Assembly (NCBI RefSeq): GCF_014650655.1
Contig: NZ_BMVJ01000005.1
Span: forward strand, 100,263 to 132,926
DNA length: 32,664 bases
From: Streptomyces anandii JCM 4720
Lineage (GTDB): Bacteria; Actinomycetota; Actinomycetes; Streptomycetales; Streptomycetaceae
Direction of reading: 5' to 3'
Shown here: positions 1 to 7,687 of the stretch, one piece after another
Numbering within the stretch: the first letter of the stretch is position 1
Layout of the letters: every line of letters starts with the position of its first letter
Notes under the pieces: generated by a model
The model's database searches: none
Told to the model about the DNA's origin: nothing
What the model saw: only the letters and a program-made list of their open reading frames with translations
Program-made: the position numbers and the translations under genes

Positions 1-40
1 TGAGCGGTTTCTGAGGCACCCCGGCAGGAGTGTCCGGTTC

Positions 41-1510
41 TCAGCGTCCGAGCAGGAAGTCGTACACCGCCTGGCGGCCCTTGTCGTCGGCCGCCCTGTT
101 CTGCACCGAGTGCGCGGCCCCCGGGACCACCACGACCTTGGCGCGAGGGGTCAGCCTCTTCTGGTCGTAGAGCCACTCCAGCGGTGTCGACAGGTCACGG
201 TCCCCGCCGAGCAGCAGCACCGGTACGCCCGGCAGCCTGCGGTGGGGCGAGGGCAGTGGCCGCACTGGGGTGCGCGGCCAGTACAGGCAGCTGAGCATGG
301 AGCCGAGGCCCGTCGCGGTGGCCGAGTCGAAGGGGCCGTAGTCGGCCGGTGTCAGCCGCGCGCCCGCCTTCTCCAGCGCCGCGCGCCGCCCGGCCACCGG
401 GGCGTCGGCCCGGCCCCACGGGTAGCGCCCGTCCAGGCACAGCGTGGAGGCGTGCAGCCCCTGGCTCAGTTCCTCCGCCGTGGCCGCGCCGCCCTGCCGC
501 ACGCCCGCGATCAGGCCCTGGAGCGGACCGGGGTCGCCGTTCGCCGCCCTGTGCAGCGCGTCGATCACCGCGGCGTAGTCGGGGTCCACGAACTCCCAGG
601 TCGTCAGGGCGTCCAGTACGTCCGCGCCGTCGCGGTACCGCTCGACCACCTCGGCCAGGTCCGCCGCCGGGTCGGTGGCGCAGCCGGTTGCCCGGCAGGC
701 CGCCGTCAGGACACGCGGCGCCGCGCGCATCGCGGCCCGGTCCATCGGGTCATAACCGGTCTGCGGCACCACCGAGTCCAGGACGAGCCGTGCCACGTGC
801 CCCGGGTGCGCCAGCGCGTACCGTTCGGCGGTGTACGTGCCGTACGAGACGCCGTCGAGCGTCATCCGGCGCACGCCCAGCGCCCGGCGCAGCAGTTCCA
901 GGTCGCCGACCGTGTCGGTGGTGCCGTAGAAGCGGCGGTCGCCGCCGATGGCCGCGGCGCAGTCCGTGACCGCCCGCGCGGTGGGCGGTGTGAGGTCGGA
1001 GGAGCCCATCTCCTGCTGCAACCGCGGGCATTGGAGTGCGCCCGCGCCGGTACCGCGCTGGTCGATCATCACCAGGCGGTAGTCCTTGAGCACCGGGGCC
1101 AGCTTCCGGCTCAGCCCCTGCACGAACGGCACCCCCGGCTGCCCGGGCCCGCCCGTGAGGAACAGCAGCACACCCTTGGGTGCGCGCACGTTGTCCGCCA
1201 TGGCGACCTTCAGGCCCAGCCGGCCCGGCGTGCCGCCGGAGTGGTCCAGCGGGACGGTCAGGGTCGCGCAGGTGAAGCCCTCGACGCCGGGGCAGGCCGC
1301 GGCGCCGGAAAGCCCCCCGCTTCTCCCCGCCGGCGCCGCGGCCGCCCGGCCCTGTGCCGCGGACGGAGTCGTCCCCGGCACCAGCAGCGCGCCGGCGGCG
1401 GCCAGCGCGACCGCCCCCAGCGCCGCGGGGCCGCGCCGCCCCCGCTCCGGCCGGTGGGCCGTCGCGCCCGGCGTTCCCGGAGTCTCCCGCAGCCGCCGAA
1501 TCCCCCGCAT
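41..1510 (-). CDS. Secreted alpha/beta hydrolase, tripeptidyl-aminopeptidase (TAP)-like
   Basis: A 489-residue protein with an Arg-rich N-terminus, a hydrophobic stretch at about residues 28-46 and a small-residue Ala segment, consistent with a Sec signal peptide. The catalytic triad of the alpha/beta hydrolase fold is visible: nucleophile Ser222 in GVSYG, Asp439 in GGDRDLSTP and His467 in GAAHS. The oxyanion-hole region reads TGGPGQPG near residue 119. This layout, with a C-terminal TAP-like region, is that of Streptomyces exported proteases/peptidases (SlpD/E, Tap type). Cys residues at about 73 and 81 may form a disulfide. The start at 1510 is preferred because GAGG lies 8 nt upstream; an ATG at 1528 is possible but has a weaker ribosome site. 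It is divergent from the ArsR-type regulator at 1671. The exact substrate cannot be read from sequence. Confidence 0.88.
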   Translation of the reverse strand: MRGIRRLRETPGTPGATAHRPERGRRGPAALGAVALAAAGALLVPGTTPSAAQGRAAAAPAGRSGGLSGAAACPGVEGFTCATLTVPLDHSGGTPGRLGLKVAMADNVRAPKGVLLFLTGGPGQPGVPFVQGLSRKLAPVLKDYRLVMIDQRGTGAGALQCPRLQQEMGSSDLTPPTARAVTDCAAAIGGDRRFYGTTDTVGDLELLRRALGVRRMTLDGVSYGTYTAERYALAHPGHVARLVLDSVVPQTGYDPMDRAAMRAAPRVLTAACRATGCATDPAADLAEVVERYRDGADVLDALTTWEFVDPDYAAVIDALHRAANGDPGPLQGLIAGVRQGGAATAEELSQGLHASTLCLDGRYPWGRADAPVAGRRAALEKAGARLTPADYGPFDSATATGLGSMLSCLYWPRTPVRPLPSPHRRLPGVPVLLLGGDRDLSTPLEWLYDQKRLTPRAKVVVVPGAAHSVQNRAADDKGRQAVYDFLLGR

Positions 1511-1623
1511 CCCCCACACCTCAGGCATACCCCGCACCCCTGTGTCCCCTGTCCGCCGTCCGCCTGCTGGTCGGCACCAGGCTGCGCCGAGGGGGCGTGC
1601 GGGGGCGAGCGTCCGTGCGACGA

Positions 1624-1639
1624 TTCGAGCACGTTCGAA
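1624..1639. promoter_or_regulatory. Inverted repeat between divergent hydrolase and ArsR genes
   Basis: TTCGA at 1624-1628 and TCGAA at 1635-1639 form a 5-bp inverted repeat with a 6-nt spacer, about 32 nt upstream of the regulator start. Its place between divergent genes suggests an operator, possibly for the adjacent ArsR-type protein. The arms are short, so chance is possible. Confidence 0.35.
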
Positions 1640-1670
1640 GGAACGCGGGGGCGGCGGCAGAGAGAGGGCA

Positions 1671-2672
1671 ATGATCGAGCTCACCGTGGACGCAACGGGT
1701 CTGGCACGGTCCCGCTTCGCGGTCTCGCCCCTCCACGAGGTGGCCGCGACCCTCCTCCCCTGGGGACTGCGCCCGGCCACGCACGCCGATCCATGGGTCG
1801 CGCGCGCCCGGCGGGTGCTGCGCAGGGCCCGGCTGCCGCTGCTGTCCGCGCTGGCCCTGGACAACGGCGGCTACGTCCCCGACTTCCTCAGCCCGCACCC
1901 GTCCGGCCCCTCGCCCACCGTCGAGGAGGAACTGGAGCGGGTCCGGGACACCCCGCCCGAGCGCGTCCTCGGCGAACTGGAGGCACTGCGCGGCGGACAC
2001 CCCTGCGTGGGTCTGGCGGGGACCGAACTCCCCCCGGATCTCCGGCAGTCGATGGGCAGGGGCGGCGCGTACGTCGCCCGGCAGGCCGCCCAGGAGTTAC
2101 GGCGCTACTGGGACCTGGCCTTCGCCCCGCACTGGGAGGCGGCCCGGGCCGCGCTGGAGGCGGAGGTCGACCGCTGCGCGGGCGTGCTGGCCCGGCGCGG
2201 CGCGGCCGGCCTCTTCGACACCCTGCATCCCGGCATCGCGTGGTCCGACGGCACCCTGCGCATCGACAGCCGGTTCACCATGGAGCGCTCCGTGCCGCTG
2301 GTGATCGTGGTGCCCTCCCTGGTGGCGGCCCGGCCCGGCGTCGCCGTGGACCCGGTGCGCGGCGGACGGCGGCCGCCCATGGTCGCCTATCCCGTACGTC
2401 ATCCGGCGACCGCCCCGGCGTCCGCGTCCGCCGAACTGGCCCGGCTGCTCGGACCCACGCGCGCCGGCCTGCTCACCGCGCTCGGGAGCCCGGCCTCCAC
2501 CGCCCAGCTCGCCGAGCGCCACTTCCTCAGCCCGGCCACGGTCTCCTACCACCTGGGAGTCCTGCACCGGTCCGGTCTGGTCACCCGTGCCCGCTCCGGC
2601 CGCGCCGTCCTCTACCGGCGCACGCCCGCGGGCTCCCGCCTGGCCGGAACGGCACCCCCCGCCAACCGCTGA
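1671..2672 (+). CDS. ArsR-family winged-helix transcriptional regulator with long N-terminal domain; contains TTA codon
   Basis: A 333-residue protein. The last 75 residues are a winged helix (SPASTAQLAERHFLSPATVS, then YHLGVLHRSGLV and a basic wing RARSGRAVLYRRT), typical of ArsR/HTH-20 regulators. The first 250 residues form the extra domain found on a Streptomyces group of these regulators (I believe DUF5937, from memory). No ArsR metal-binding CxC motif is seen in the recognition helix. The ATG at 1671 follows an AGAGAGGG ribosome site. Codon 143 (2097-2099) is TTA, the rare leucine codon read by the bldA tRNA, so translation may be limited to late growth. The gene is divergent from the secreted hydrolase and may control it. 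Confidence 0.82.
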   Translation: MIELTVDATGLARSRFAVSPLHEVAATLLPWGLRPATHADPWVARARRVLRRARLPLLSALALDNGGYVPDFLSPHPSGPSPTVEEELERVRDTPPERVLGELEALRGGHPCVGLAGTELPPDLRQSMGRGGAYVARQAAQELRRYWDLAFAPHWEAARAALEAEVDRCAGVLARRGAAGLFDTLHPGIAWSDGTLRIDSRFTMERSVPLVIVVPSLVAARPGVAVDPVRGGRRPPMVAYPVRHPATAPASASAELARLLGPTRAGLLTALGSPASTAQLAERHFLSPATVSYHLGVLHRSGLVTRARSGRAVLYRRTPAGSRLAGTAPPANR

Positions 2673-2727
2673 CCGGCCGGACCACCCCGCCCGCCCTCAG
2701 CCCCGTTTATTCGGATGGCGCCTGAGC

Positions 2728-2749
2728 CGCGGATCTGCGAACATCCGCG
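2728..2749. promoter_or_regulatory. 7-bp inverted repeat at the start of a hydrolase gene
   Basis: CGCGGAT (2728-2734) and ATCCGCG (2743-2749) are perfect inverted arms with an 8-nt spacer, ending one base before the ATG at 2751. There is no Shine-Dalgarno between them. The element could be an operator over the transcription start of a leaderless gene, or an RNA hairpin masking the start codon. Confidence 0.4.
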
Positions 2750-2750
2750 A

Positions 2751-3536
2751 ATGCTCGCACTCGCCGACGATCTCGGCCACCTCTCCTATGCCGTCTCCGG
2801 CGACGGCCCGCCCGTGGTGCTCGTCCACGCGGGAGTCGCCGACCACCGCATGTGGGACGCCGTCGCGCCCGGCCTGGCGGAACGGCACACCGTCATCCGC
2901 TACGACCTGCGCGGCTTCGGCGAATCCGCCCCGCCGTCCGGCCCGTTCAGCGAGACCGACGACCTGTGCCGCCTCCTGGACCACCTCGGCCACTCCCGGG
3001 TCCGTCTCGTCGGCGCGTCCTGGGGCGGCCGTGTGGCCCTGGACTTCACGCTCGCCCATCCGCGGCGGGTGCACTCCCTGGCAATGATCGCCCCGCCATG
3101 GCCCGGTTACGACTGGTCCGCGGACATGGTCGCCTACGACGAGGCGGAGACGGCGGCCCTGGCCGCGGGGGACCTGGACGCCGCCGTCCGCGTGAACCTG
3201 GACATGTGGCTGCGCGGCCCGGCCCGCGACTGGGAGGACGTCGGCGCGGAGCTGGCCGGCCTCCTGCGCGAACCGATGCGCACGTCGCTGGTGAACCAGG
3301 ACGCGGTGGCCCGGCACTCCCGGGGCGCGACCGGCGGCGACCCCGCCGCCGTCCGCGTCCCCGCCCTCGTCGGCATCGGCAGGCTCGACGTCCCCGACTT
3401 CCAGGACATCGCCCGGCGCTACGCCGCCGCCATCCCGGACGCCGAGCTCGTCGAGTTCGCCACCGCCGCGCACCTCGTCGCGCTGGACGCGCCCGCCCAA
3501 CTCACCGCCCGGCTCTTGCCGTTCCTCGCCCGGTAG
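2751..3536 (+). CDS. Alpha/beta-fold hydrolase
   Basis: A 261-residue cytoplasmic hydrolase. Visible motifs are VVLVHAG (oxyanion-hole HG-type loop), DLRGFGES, nucleophile elbow GASWGG (Ser90), acid residue in IGRLDVPDF and His in TAAHLVALDAP. Length and layout match single-domain esterases, lactonases and haloperoxidase-like hydrolases. There is no signal peptide. An in-frame ATG at 2715 would add 12 residues; the ATG at 2751 fits the usual family N-terminus, since conserved sequence begins soon after. Neither has a good ribosome site, so the gene may be leaderless. Its last 35 nt overlap the 3' end of the convergent PLP decarboxylase gene. Substrate unknown. Confidence 0.82.
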   Translation: MLALADDLGHLSYAVSGDGPPVVLVHAGVADHRMWDAVAPGLAERHTVIRYDLRGFGESAPPSGPFSETDDLCRLLDHLGHSRVRLVGASWGGRVALDFTLAHPRRVHSLAMIAPPWPGYDWSADMVAYDEAETAALAAGDLDAAVRVNLDMWLRGPARDWEDVGAELAGLLREPMRTSLVNQDAVARHSRGATGGDPAAVRVPALVGIGRLDVPDFQDIARRYAAAIPDAELVEFATAAHLVALDAPAQLTARLLPFLAR

Positions 3537-4914
3537 CGCCGGGCGCGGTCGCCGCCGCCCCGGCGAGCAGTTCGACCCGCTCGTGGACGCGCTCGACGTA
3601 CTGCTCCGACTCCGGCTTCATCAGGACGCTGCGCAGGACGCGGGCGCCGTCGGCGTCGGCCGCCGTCCCCGGGTGGCGGACGGCGAAGGCCTCGCGGCCG
3701 GCCTTGAGCGTGCTCAGGAACACCGGGTCGGGACCGTTCATGCCGTCCGCGAGGACGCGCGCGGACGCCGCGTCCACGGCGGACAGCGAGACCGGATCGG
3801 TCACGGGGAAGTAGCTGACGATGTCGAGCTGGGGCGGCTGGTAGAGCTCCAGCACGCCCGACTCGGTGATCAGGCCGGCCCACTTCAGCGCGGCCCGCCG
3901 GCCCGCCGCCAGGACGCTGCCGAGCCCTTCGGGCGTGGGCGGGAGCAGCTGGAAGGTGAGCCACAGGGCGGCGGCCGAGGCGCCGGCGCGCGAGCACTCC
4001 AGGCTGATCTCCCCGAGGTGCAGCTCGTCGGAGGTGAAGTATGTGTACGGCGAGTCGTGCAGGTAGAAGCGCCCGACGTCGGGGTCGCGGAAGAGGACCG
4101 CGCCGCAGCCGTACGGCTGGAGGCCGTGCTTGTGGGGGTCGACGACGACCGAGTCGCACCGCGCGATCGACCGCCACGGCCCGGCCGGGAGCCCCTCGGC
4201 CCCTTCGGCGCCCGCGAGCAGGGTGAAGAAGCCGCCGTAGGCGGCGTCGACGTGGAGGCGGACGCCGTAGCGCTCCTTGAGGACCAGCGCCTCGTCGACG
4301 GGGTCGACGGCGCCCAGTCCGGTGGTGCCCGCCGTGAGGACGACGGTGCCCACCCGTCCGGTGCGCAGCAGCTCCTCCAGGGCGGCGAGGTCCATACGGC
4401 CGCTGCCGTCGGTGGGCACGGGCCACCCCTCGACGCCGAGGACACGGCACATCCGGCCGTGGGTGTAGTGGGCGTCCTCGCTGTACGCGACGCCCTGGCC
4501 GGGGTGGAGTTCGCGGGCGACGAACAGCGCCTCCAGGTTGGCGATCGTGCCGCTGGTGGTCAGATGGCCGAGGTGGGTGCCGAAGCCGAACATCGCGGCG
4601 AGGGCCGCCACGGCCTCGCGCTCCATGCGGGCGGTGGCCGGACCGCCGTCCAGGGCGTGGTTGTTGGGGTTGATCAGCATGGCGGTCAGATAGCCGGCCA
4701 CGGCCGCGGGGTGCGGGGGCTTGAGCATCTGGCCCACGTAGGACGGGTGGAAGAAGGGGTAGTTGTCCTTCAGTCGTCCCGTGAACTCCTCGAAGACCAC
4801 CGCGAACCGGTCGTCGTCCACGTCGAGTGCCGGGTGCGGCCGGTACGGGCCGAAGGTGCCCGCCCACTCCTGTATCGCGTCGGTGGCTCGGCCGAGCCAG
4901 TGCTTCAGGTCCAC
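3502..4914 (-). CDS. Pyridoxal-phosphate-dependent decarboxylase (group II, aromatic/glutamate type)
   Basis: A 470-residue fold-type I PLP enzyme of the group II decarboxylase family, which removes the alpha-carboxyl of amino acids such as aromatic amino acids, glutamate or diaminobutyrate. The Schiff-base Lys262 lies in DPHKHG, the PLP-pyridine Asp223 in HVDAAYGG, the stacking His149 in SEDAHYTHGR and the phosphate-binding TTSGT at 119-123. The start is GTG at 4914 behind a strong GAGGGAG ribosome site. It is divergent from a MarR regulator; the tandem repeat at 4966-4995 is the likely operator. The C-terminal 20 residues are low-complexity and overlap the convergent hydrolase gene. The amino-acid substrate cannot be assigned safely. 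Confidence 0.9.
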   Translation of the reverse strand: MDLKHWLGRATDAIQEWAGTFGPYRPHPALDVDDDRFAVVFEEFTGRLKDNYPFFHPSYVGQMLKPPHPAAVAGYLTAMLINPNNHALDGGPATARMEREAVAALAAMFGFGTHLGHLTTSGTIANLEALFVARELHPGQGVAYSEDAHYTHGRMCRVLGVEGWPVPTDGSGRMDLAALEELLRTGRVGTVVLTAGTTGLGAVDPVDEALVLKERYGVRLHVDAAYGGFFTLLAGAEGAEGLPAGPWRSIARCDSVVVDPHKHGLQPYGCGAVLFRDPDVGRFYLHDSPYTYFTSDELHLGEISLECSRAGASAAALWLTFQLLPPTPEGLGSVLAAGRRAALKWAGLITESGVLELYQPPQLDIVSYFPVTDPVSLSAVDAASARVLADGMNGPDPVFLSTLKAGREAFAVRHPGTAADADGARVLRSVLMKPESEQYVERVHERVELLAGAAATAPGATGRGTARAGR

Positions 4915-4965
4915 GGATCTCCCTCTCTCCGGACGTACACGGGGACACCATAGAATTTCGCTGAC

Positions 4966-4995
4966 TGCTCAGCAATTGAGTGCTCAGTAATTGAG
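4966..4995. promoter_or_regulatory. Tandem 15-bp repeat, likely MarR operator
   Basis: Two adjoining 15-mers, TGCTCAGCAATTGAG and TGCTCAGTAATTGAG, differ at one base. Each holds an inverted CTCA-N5-TGAG. This AT-rich block stands out from the GC-rich surroundings and sits between the divergent decarboxylase and MarR genes, about 50 nt upstream of the decarboxylase start. MarR dimers usually bind short palindromes like these, so autoregulation plus control of the decarboxylase is likely. Confidence 0.65.
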
Positions 4996-5016
4996 ATGTA
5001 AGCGAGTGAGTGGCCG

Positions 5017-5076
5017 GCGGATGGCGGGCAGCGGATGGGCGGTCGGTGATGGGCAGGCGGTGGATGGGCAGGCAGT
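5017..5076 (+). repeat. Imperfect iterated GGATGGGC-type repeat
   Basis: Four imperfect copies of a 12-15 nt unit around GATGGGCGG/GATGGGCAGGC follow each other between the operator and the MarR gene. The block lies in the 5' leader region of the MarR transcript. It carries no open frame I would call a gene. Function unknown; it may simply be slippage-derived sequence. Confidence 0.45.
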
Positions 5077-5132
5077 AGGCTCGCGGGGAGCGGCCCCGGT
5101 GGCGGGCCGGCCGGTGGAGAGGACTCAGGCAG

Positions 5133-5624
5133 ATGAACGCCGCGCCCCGGCGGGACGACCAGGCCGCCCGCGCCGCCGGCAGCGGGCTCGTGCGCGACTT
5201 CGGGCTGCTCATCAAGGCCGCCACCCTCATCGAGCAGCGCATCGACACCGCGCTGCGCGCGGAGTGCGGGATCAGCCACACCATGTTCGAGGTGTTCATC
5301 AGGCTCTGCCGGCGGCCCGGCGAGGACGTCACCCAGCGCCGGCTCGCCGACGACCTCACCCTCACCAGCGGCGGCGTCACCCGCCTGATCGACCGCATGG
5401 AGGAGGCCGGACTGGTGCGCCGGGTGCCTTCCCCGGAGGACCGCAGAAGCGTCCTGGTGGAGCCGACGCGCCAGGGCCGTGCCGTGTTCCTCCGGGCGGC
5501 GGCCGTGCACGCGGACGTGGTCGAGCGCTACTTCGTCGCACCGCTGGACCGCGAGGACTACACCCGCCTGACCGCTTCCCTCCAGGCCATCCGCGAGGCC
5601 CTGAGCGAAACCGATCCCTCCTGA
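5133..5624 (+). CDS. MarR-family transcriptional regulator
   Basis: A 163-residue winged-helix protein. Residues about 70-115 give the MarR signature: VTQRRLADDLTLTSGGVTRL as helix-turn-helix, then EEAGLVRRVPSPEDRRSVLV, the conserved DxRSxxV wing. N- and C-terminal helices form the dimer interface. Such proteins usually repress a neighbouring enzyme or transporter gene and release DNA on binding a small phenolic or similar ligand. The ATG at 5133 has GGAGAGGA a little upstream. It is divergent from the PLP decarboxylase and probably acts at the tandem repeat 4966-4995. Confidence 0.88.
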   Translation: MNAAPRRDDQAARAAGSGLVRDFGLLIKAATLIEQRIDTALRAECGISHTMFEVFIRLCRRPGEDVTQRRLADDLTLTSGGVTRLIDRMEEAGLVRRVPSPEDRRSVLVEPTRQGRAVFLRAAAVHADVVERYFVAPLDREDYTRLTASLQAIREALSETDPS

Positions 5625-5635
5625 CGCCGGGAGGC

Positions 5636-5665
5636 TTGACATGGGGCGGCGGACCGAACCAGCAT
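5636..5665 (+). promoter_or_regulatory. Candidate promoter for the discoidin-like gene
   Basis: A perfect TTGACA (-35 type) at 5636-5641 is followed 18 nt later by CAGCAT, a weak -10. The LacI-type palindrome directly downstream would overlap the transcription start, as expected for a repressed promoter. Confidence 0.4.
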
Positions 5666-5682
5666 GTGACAACGTTGTCACA
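5665..5682. promoter_or_regulatory. 18-bp perfect palindrome, LacI-family operator type
   Basis: TGTGACAACGTTGTCACA is a perfect 18-bp palindrome with the central CG typical of LacI-family operators controlling sugar utilisation genes in actinomycetes. It lies 26 nt upstream of the ATG at 5708. No LacI-family regulator gene is present in the window, so the cognate repressor must be elsewhere. Confidence 0.75.
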
Positions 5683-5707
5683 GCCGATCCGTGATTGGAC
5701 GACCCGC

Positions 5708-6325
5708 ATGGCCGACCAGGCGAGTCCCGCGTATCGCCCCTCCCGGCGCTTCGCGGTCGCCACCGACTCCGCGCTGCTGGCCGGCTTCGCCTTCGGCGCG
5801 GTGGAGACCGACCTCCACCGGCCGCGGAGCCTCTGCCTGGACCTGCGGGCGCCCTGCCGGGTCGACTGGATCCGGCTGGTTTTCGGGGCCGACGGGAGCG
5901 TCCCGGTGTTCGCGCCGCCGGGAGGGGAGGGAGAGGCCGTCTGCCGTGCGGCGCCAGTGAGTTACGCGACGGAGTTCGTCGTGGAGACCTCCCTCGACCG
6001 TTCCCTGTGGAGGAGCGTGTACCGCACCGCCGCCGGGACCGGCGGCGTGGTCGACATCCAGCCGGGCGGACCGGTGCCGGCGCGCTGGGTGCGGATGACG
6101 GCACGGAGACTTTCGGGGCCCCACCCGCTGGCCCTGGACGCCTTCGAGGCCTTCGGCACGAGGCCCGGGGCGCACGGTGGTCACGGTCCGGCCTCCGGAC
6201 CCGGGCAGGCGGCCGCGGTGGGCGGCGGTGGGCGCGGGACGGTGACCTCGTGCGAGACGATGACGGACATCGGCAGGGCGGTGGAGGCGTGGCTCGCCGC
6301 GGTCGGCGTCGGAGGTGACCGCTGA
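5708..6325 (+). CDS. Discoidin (F5/8 type C)-like domain protein, no catalytic domain
   Basis: A 205-residue protein. Residues about 15-155 look like a galactose-binding-like beta-sandwich of the F5/8C family: FGAVETDLHRPRSLCLDLRA, then CRVDWIRLVFG, YATEFVVETSLDRSLWRSVY and ARWVRMTARRLSG. Such domains normally attach to glycoside hydrolases and bind sugars. Here there is no signal peptide, no catalytic partner and a low-complexity Gly-rich tail. The ATG lacks a clear ribosome site. It may be a stand-alone binding protein or the remnant of a longer hydrolase. The upstream LacI-type operator supports a link to sugar metabolism. Confidence 0.65.
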   Translation: MADQASPAYRPSRRFAVATDSALLAGFAFGAVETDLHRPRSLCLDLRAPCRVDWIRLVFGADGSVPVFAPPGGEGEAVCRAAPVSYATEFVVETSLDRSLWRSVYRTAAGTGGVVDIQPGGPVPARWVRMTARRLSGPHPLALDAFEAFGTRPGAHGGHGPASGPGQAAAVGGGGRGTVTSCETMTDIGRAVEAWLAAVGVGGDR

Positions 6326-6624
6326 CGCCTGCCGTGAGGGGCGGTCGGCGGTGGTGGGACGGCGGCGGGGGAGACCGGTCTCGCCCGTACCGGTGATCTC
6401 GCCCGTGCGAGTGTTGCCGAGCCTGGTGAGGTGCGGCCCGCATGGTGACCATGCGTGACTGCCGCCGGATGCGAAACCGTTACCGGTCCTTGTCCGTGGG
6501 CCCGCAACCCCCGAGGGGGGTCCGGTGTCATAGCAGTGACGCGGCGGCCGGGGTGCACGGACGCCGTGTGCCCGGGCCGCGCCGCAGCCGGCCGGGGCCT
6601 TGGCGGTGGAAGAGGAGAGGTCCC
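6326..6624. other. 299-nt non-coding gap with a 15-bp palindrome
   Basis: No convincing gene is seen here. It holds a perfect inverted repeat GCATGGT-G-ACCATGC at 6440-6454, a possible operator for the downstream lipoprotein gene, and the CCCCGAGGGG stretch near 6510, a short self-complementary element. The ribosome site AGGAGAGG of the lipoprotein gene lies at 6612-6619. Confidence 0.4.
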
Positions 6625-7278
6625 ATGCCCGGTGTCAGAGGCCTGCCGGTGGCGGTGCTCATGGGTGGCGTACTGCTGCTGACCGGGTGCCAGGACGGGC
6701 ATGGAACCGCCTCCGGTTCCGCACCCTCCGCCACGGTGGCCCCGTCGTCCTCACCGGATACCGCCTCGTCCACCCCCGCCCCGCCGGCCTCCGCCTCGGC
6801 CTCCGTCACGTCCACCGCGAGCACCTCCGCCCGGCCGTCCGCGTCCTCGGCGTCCGCGTCCGCGCCGGTCAGGGCCGCGACGCGGACGCCCTCGAGCCGT
6901 CCGCCCGCCGTCCCCGCCGGATGCCGCAACCTGGCCGCCGGCAGCGCGGTGAAGTCCGCCGTCACAGCGGCCTACCGGCGCGCTTTCCCCCGCTTCGTCC
7001 ACATCGTTCCGCTGCCGGGACAGTTCTTCTACGGCCAGTGCGGCGCCGTGCGCTACGCGGCCACGCCGTTCCGGCCCACCGCCGAGGCCGGCTACGGCGA
7101 GCTCGTGGCCATGCAGGACGAGGGAAGTACGCGGAAGTACTTCCGCACCACCGCCGACGGCACCTGGGTCTATGTCACCGGCGACGGCTTCCCGCCCGGC
7201 CCGCACGGCTGCGCGGACATCCCGCAGATCCCCCGCGCCCTGAGCGCGGCCTGGCGCGACTGCGCCACCGCGCACTGA
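6625..7278 (+). CDS. Putative lipoprotein with Ser/Pro/Thr/Ala-rich linker
   Basis: A 217-residue exported protein. A type II signal peptide ends in the lipobox LLTGC with Cys22 as the lipidation site. Residues 23-95 are a long Ser/Ala/Pro/Thr linker that would span the cell wall. The C-terminal 115 residues form a compact domain with Cys residues near positions 98, 137 and 194 that could make disulfides, and aromatic motifs such as LPGQFFYGQCGAVRYAATPF. I do not recognise the family. The start is set by an AGGAGAGG ribosome site. It stands alone, with non-coding DNA on both sides. Confidence 0.85.
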   Translation: MPGVRGLPVAVLMGGVLLLTGCQDGHGTASGSAPSATVAPSSSPDTASSTPAPPASASASVTSTASTSARPSASSASASAPVRAATRTPSSRPPAVPAGCRNLAAGSAVKSAVTAAYRRAFPRFVHIVPLPGQFFYGQCGAVRYAATPFRPTAEAGYGELVAMQDEGSTRKYFRTTADGTWVYVTGDGFPPGPHGCADIPQIPRALSAAWRDCATAH

Positions 7279-7356
7279 CGCATGCGGGGCCGTGCCTACA
7301 GGACCCACGCCCTCCGGACCCGCGCCTCCGTCACCTGTGACTTCTCCCACCTGCCC

Positions 7357-7386
7357 TTGCCCAGGCGAGTAAGGGCTACCTACGTT
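7357..7386 (+). promoter_or_regulatory. Candidate promoter of a leaderless gene
   Basis: TTGCCC at 7357-7362 and TACGTT at 7381-7386 are separated by 18 nt. The ATG at 7394 would fall at about +1, so the mRNA would be leaderless. That fits the lack of a Shine-Dalgarno there. Confidence 0.4.
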
Positions 7387-7393
7387 CGATGGC

Positions 7394-7687
7394 ATGTCCT
7401 CCCACGGCCCCGTCCCTCCCGGCGAACCGGCCCAGCCGGTCCCGTCGGACACACCTGCCCCACCGGCCGACTTCAGCTTCGACCTGGACGCGCACGAGAT
7501 GCTCCGGCGCACCCACGTGCTCGCCGCGCTGGGCTCCGACTGGGATCCCGTGGCGGCGATGCGCGGTGAGGAAGAGGCGTACGACCTGCTGTACTCCGGC
7601 CTGAGCCCGGAGCAGCAGCGGATCCACGACGAGCTGGTGGCCGCCGGTGTGCTCCCGCGCAGAGGCGGCCGCGATGCTGCCGCTTGA
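7394..7687 (+). CDS. Small conserved protein (DUF6400-like)
   Basis: A 97-residue acidic protein with a Pro-rich N-terminus and a compact conserved core: FSFDLDAHEMLRRTHVLAAL, GSDWDPVAAMRGEEEAYDLL and YSGLSPEQQRIHDELVAAGV. The core resembles a small Streptomyces family I recall as DUF6400; function unknown. No membrane segment or signal is visible. The start codon appears leaderless. The gene end overlaps the next gene by 14 nt, suggesting translational coupling with the zinc-ribbon protein. Confidence 0.7.
   Translation: MSSHGPVPPGEPAQPVPSDTPAPPADFSFDLDAHEMLRRTHVLAALGSDWDPVAAMRGEEEAYDLLYSGLSPEQQRIHDELVAAGVLPRRGGRDAAA

Noticed and set aside
110..2725. Very long open frame on the plus strand opposite the secreted hydrolase gene
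   Set aside because: It is an Arg/Pro/Gly-rich shadow caused by GC bias; the minus-strand frame has catalytic motifs and the proper third-position GC pattern. Many similar long frames elsewhere were dropped for the same reason.
5017..5076. Iterated repeats considered as a CRISPR array
   Set aside because: Units are short, imperfect and contiguous with no spacers, and no cas gene is present.
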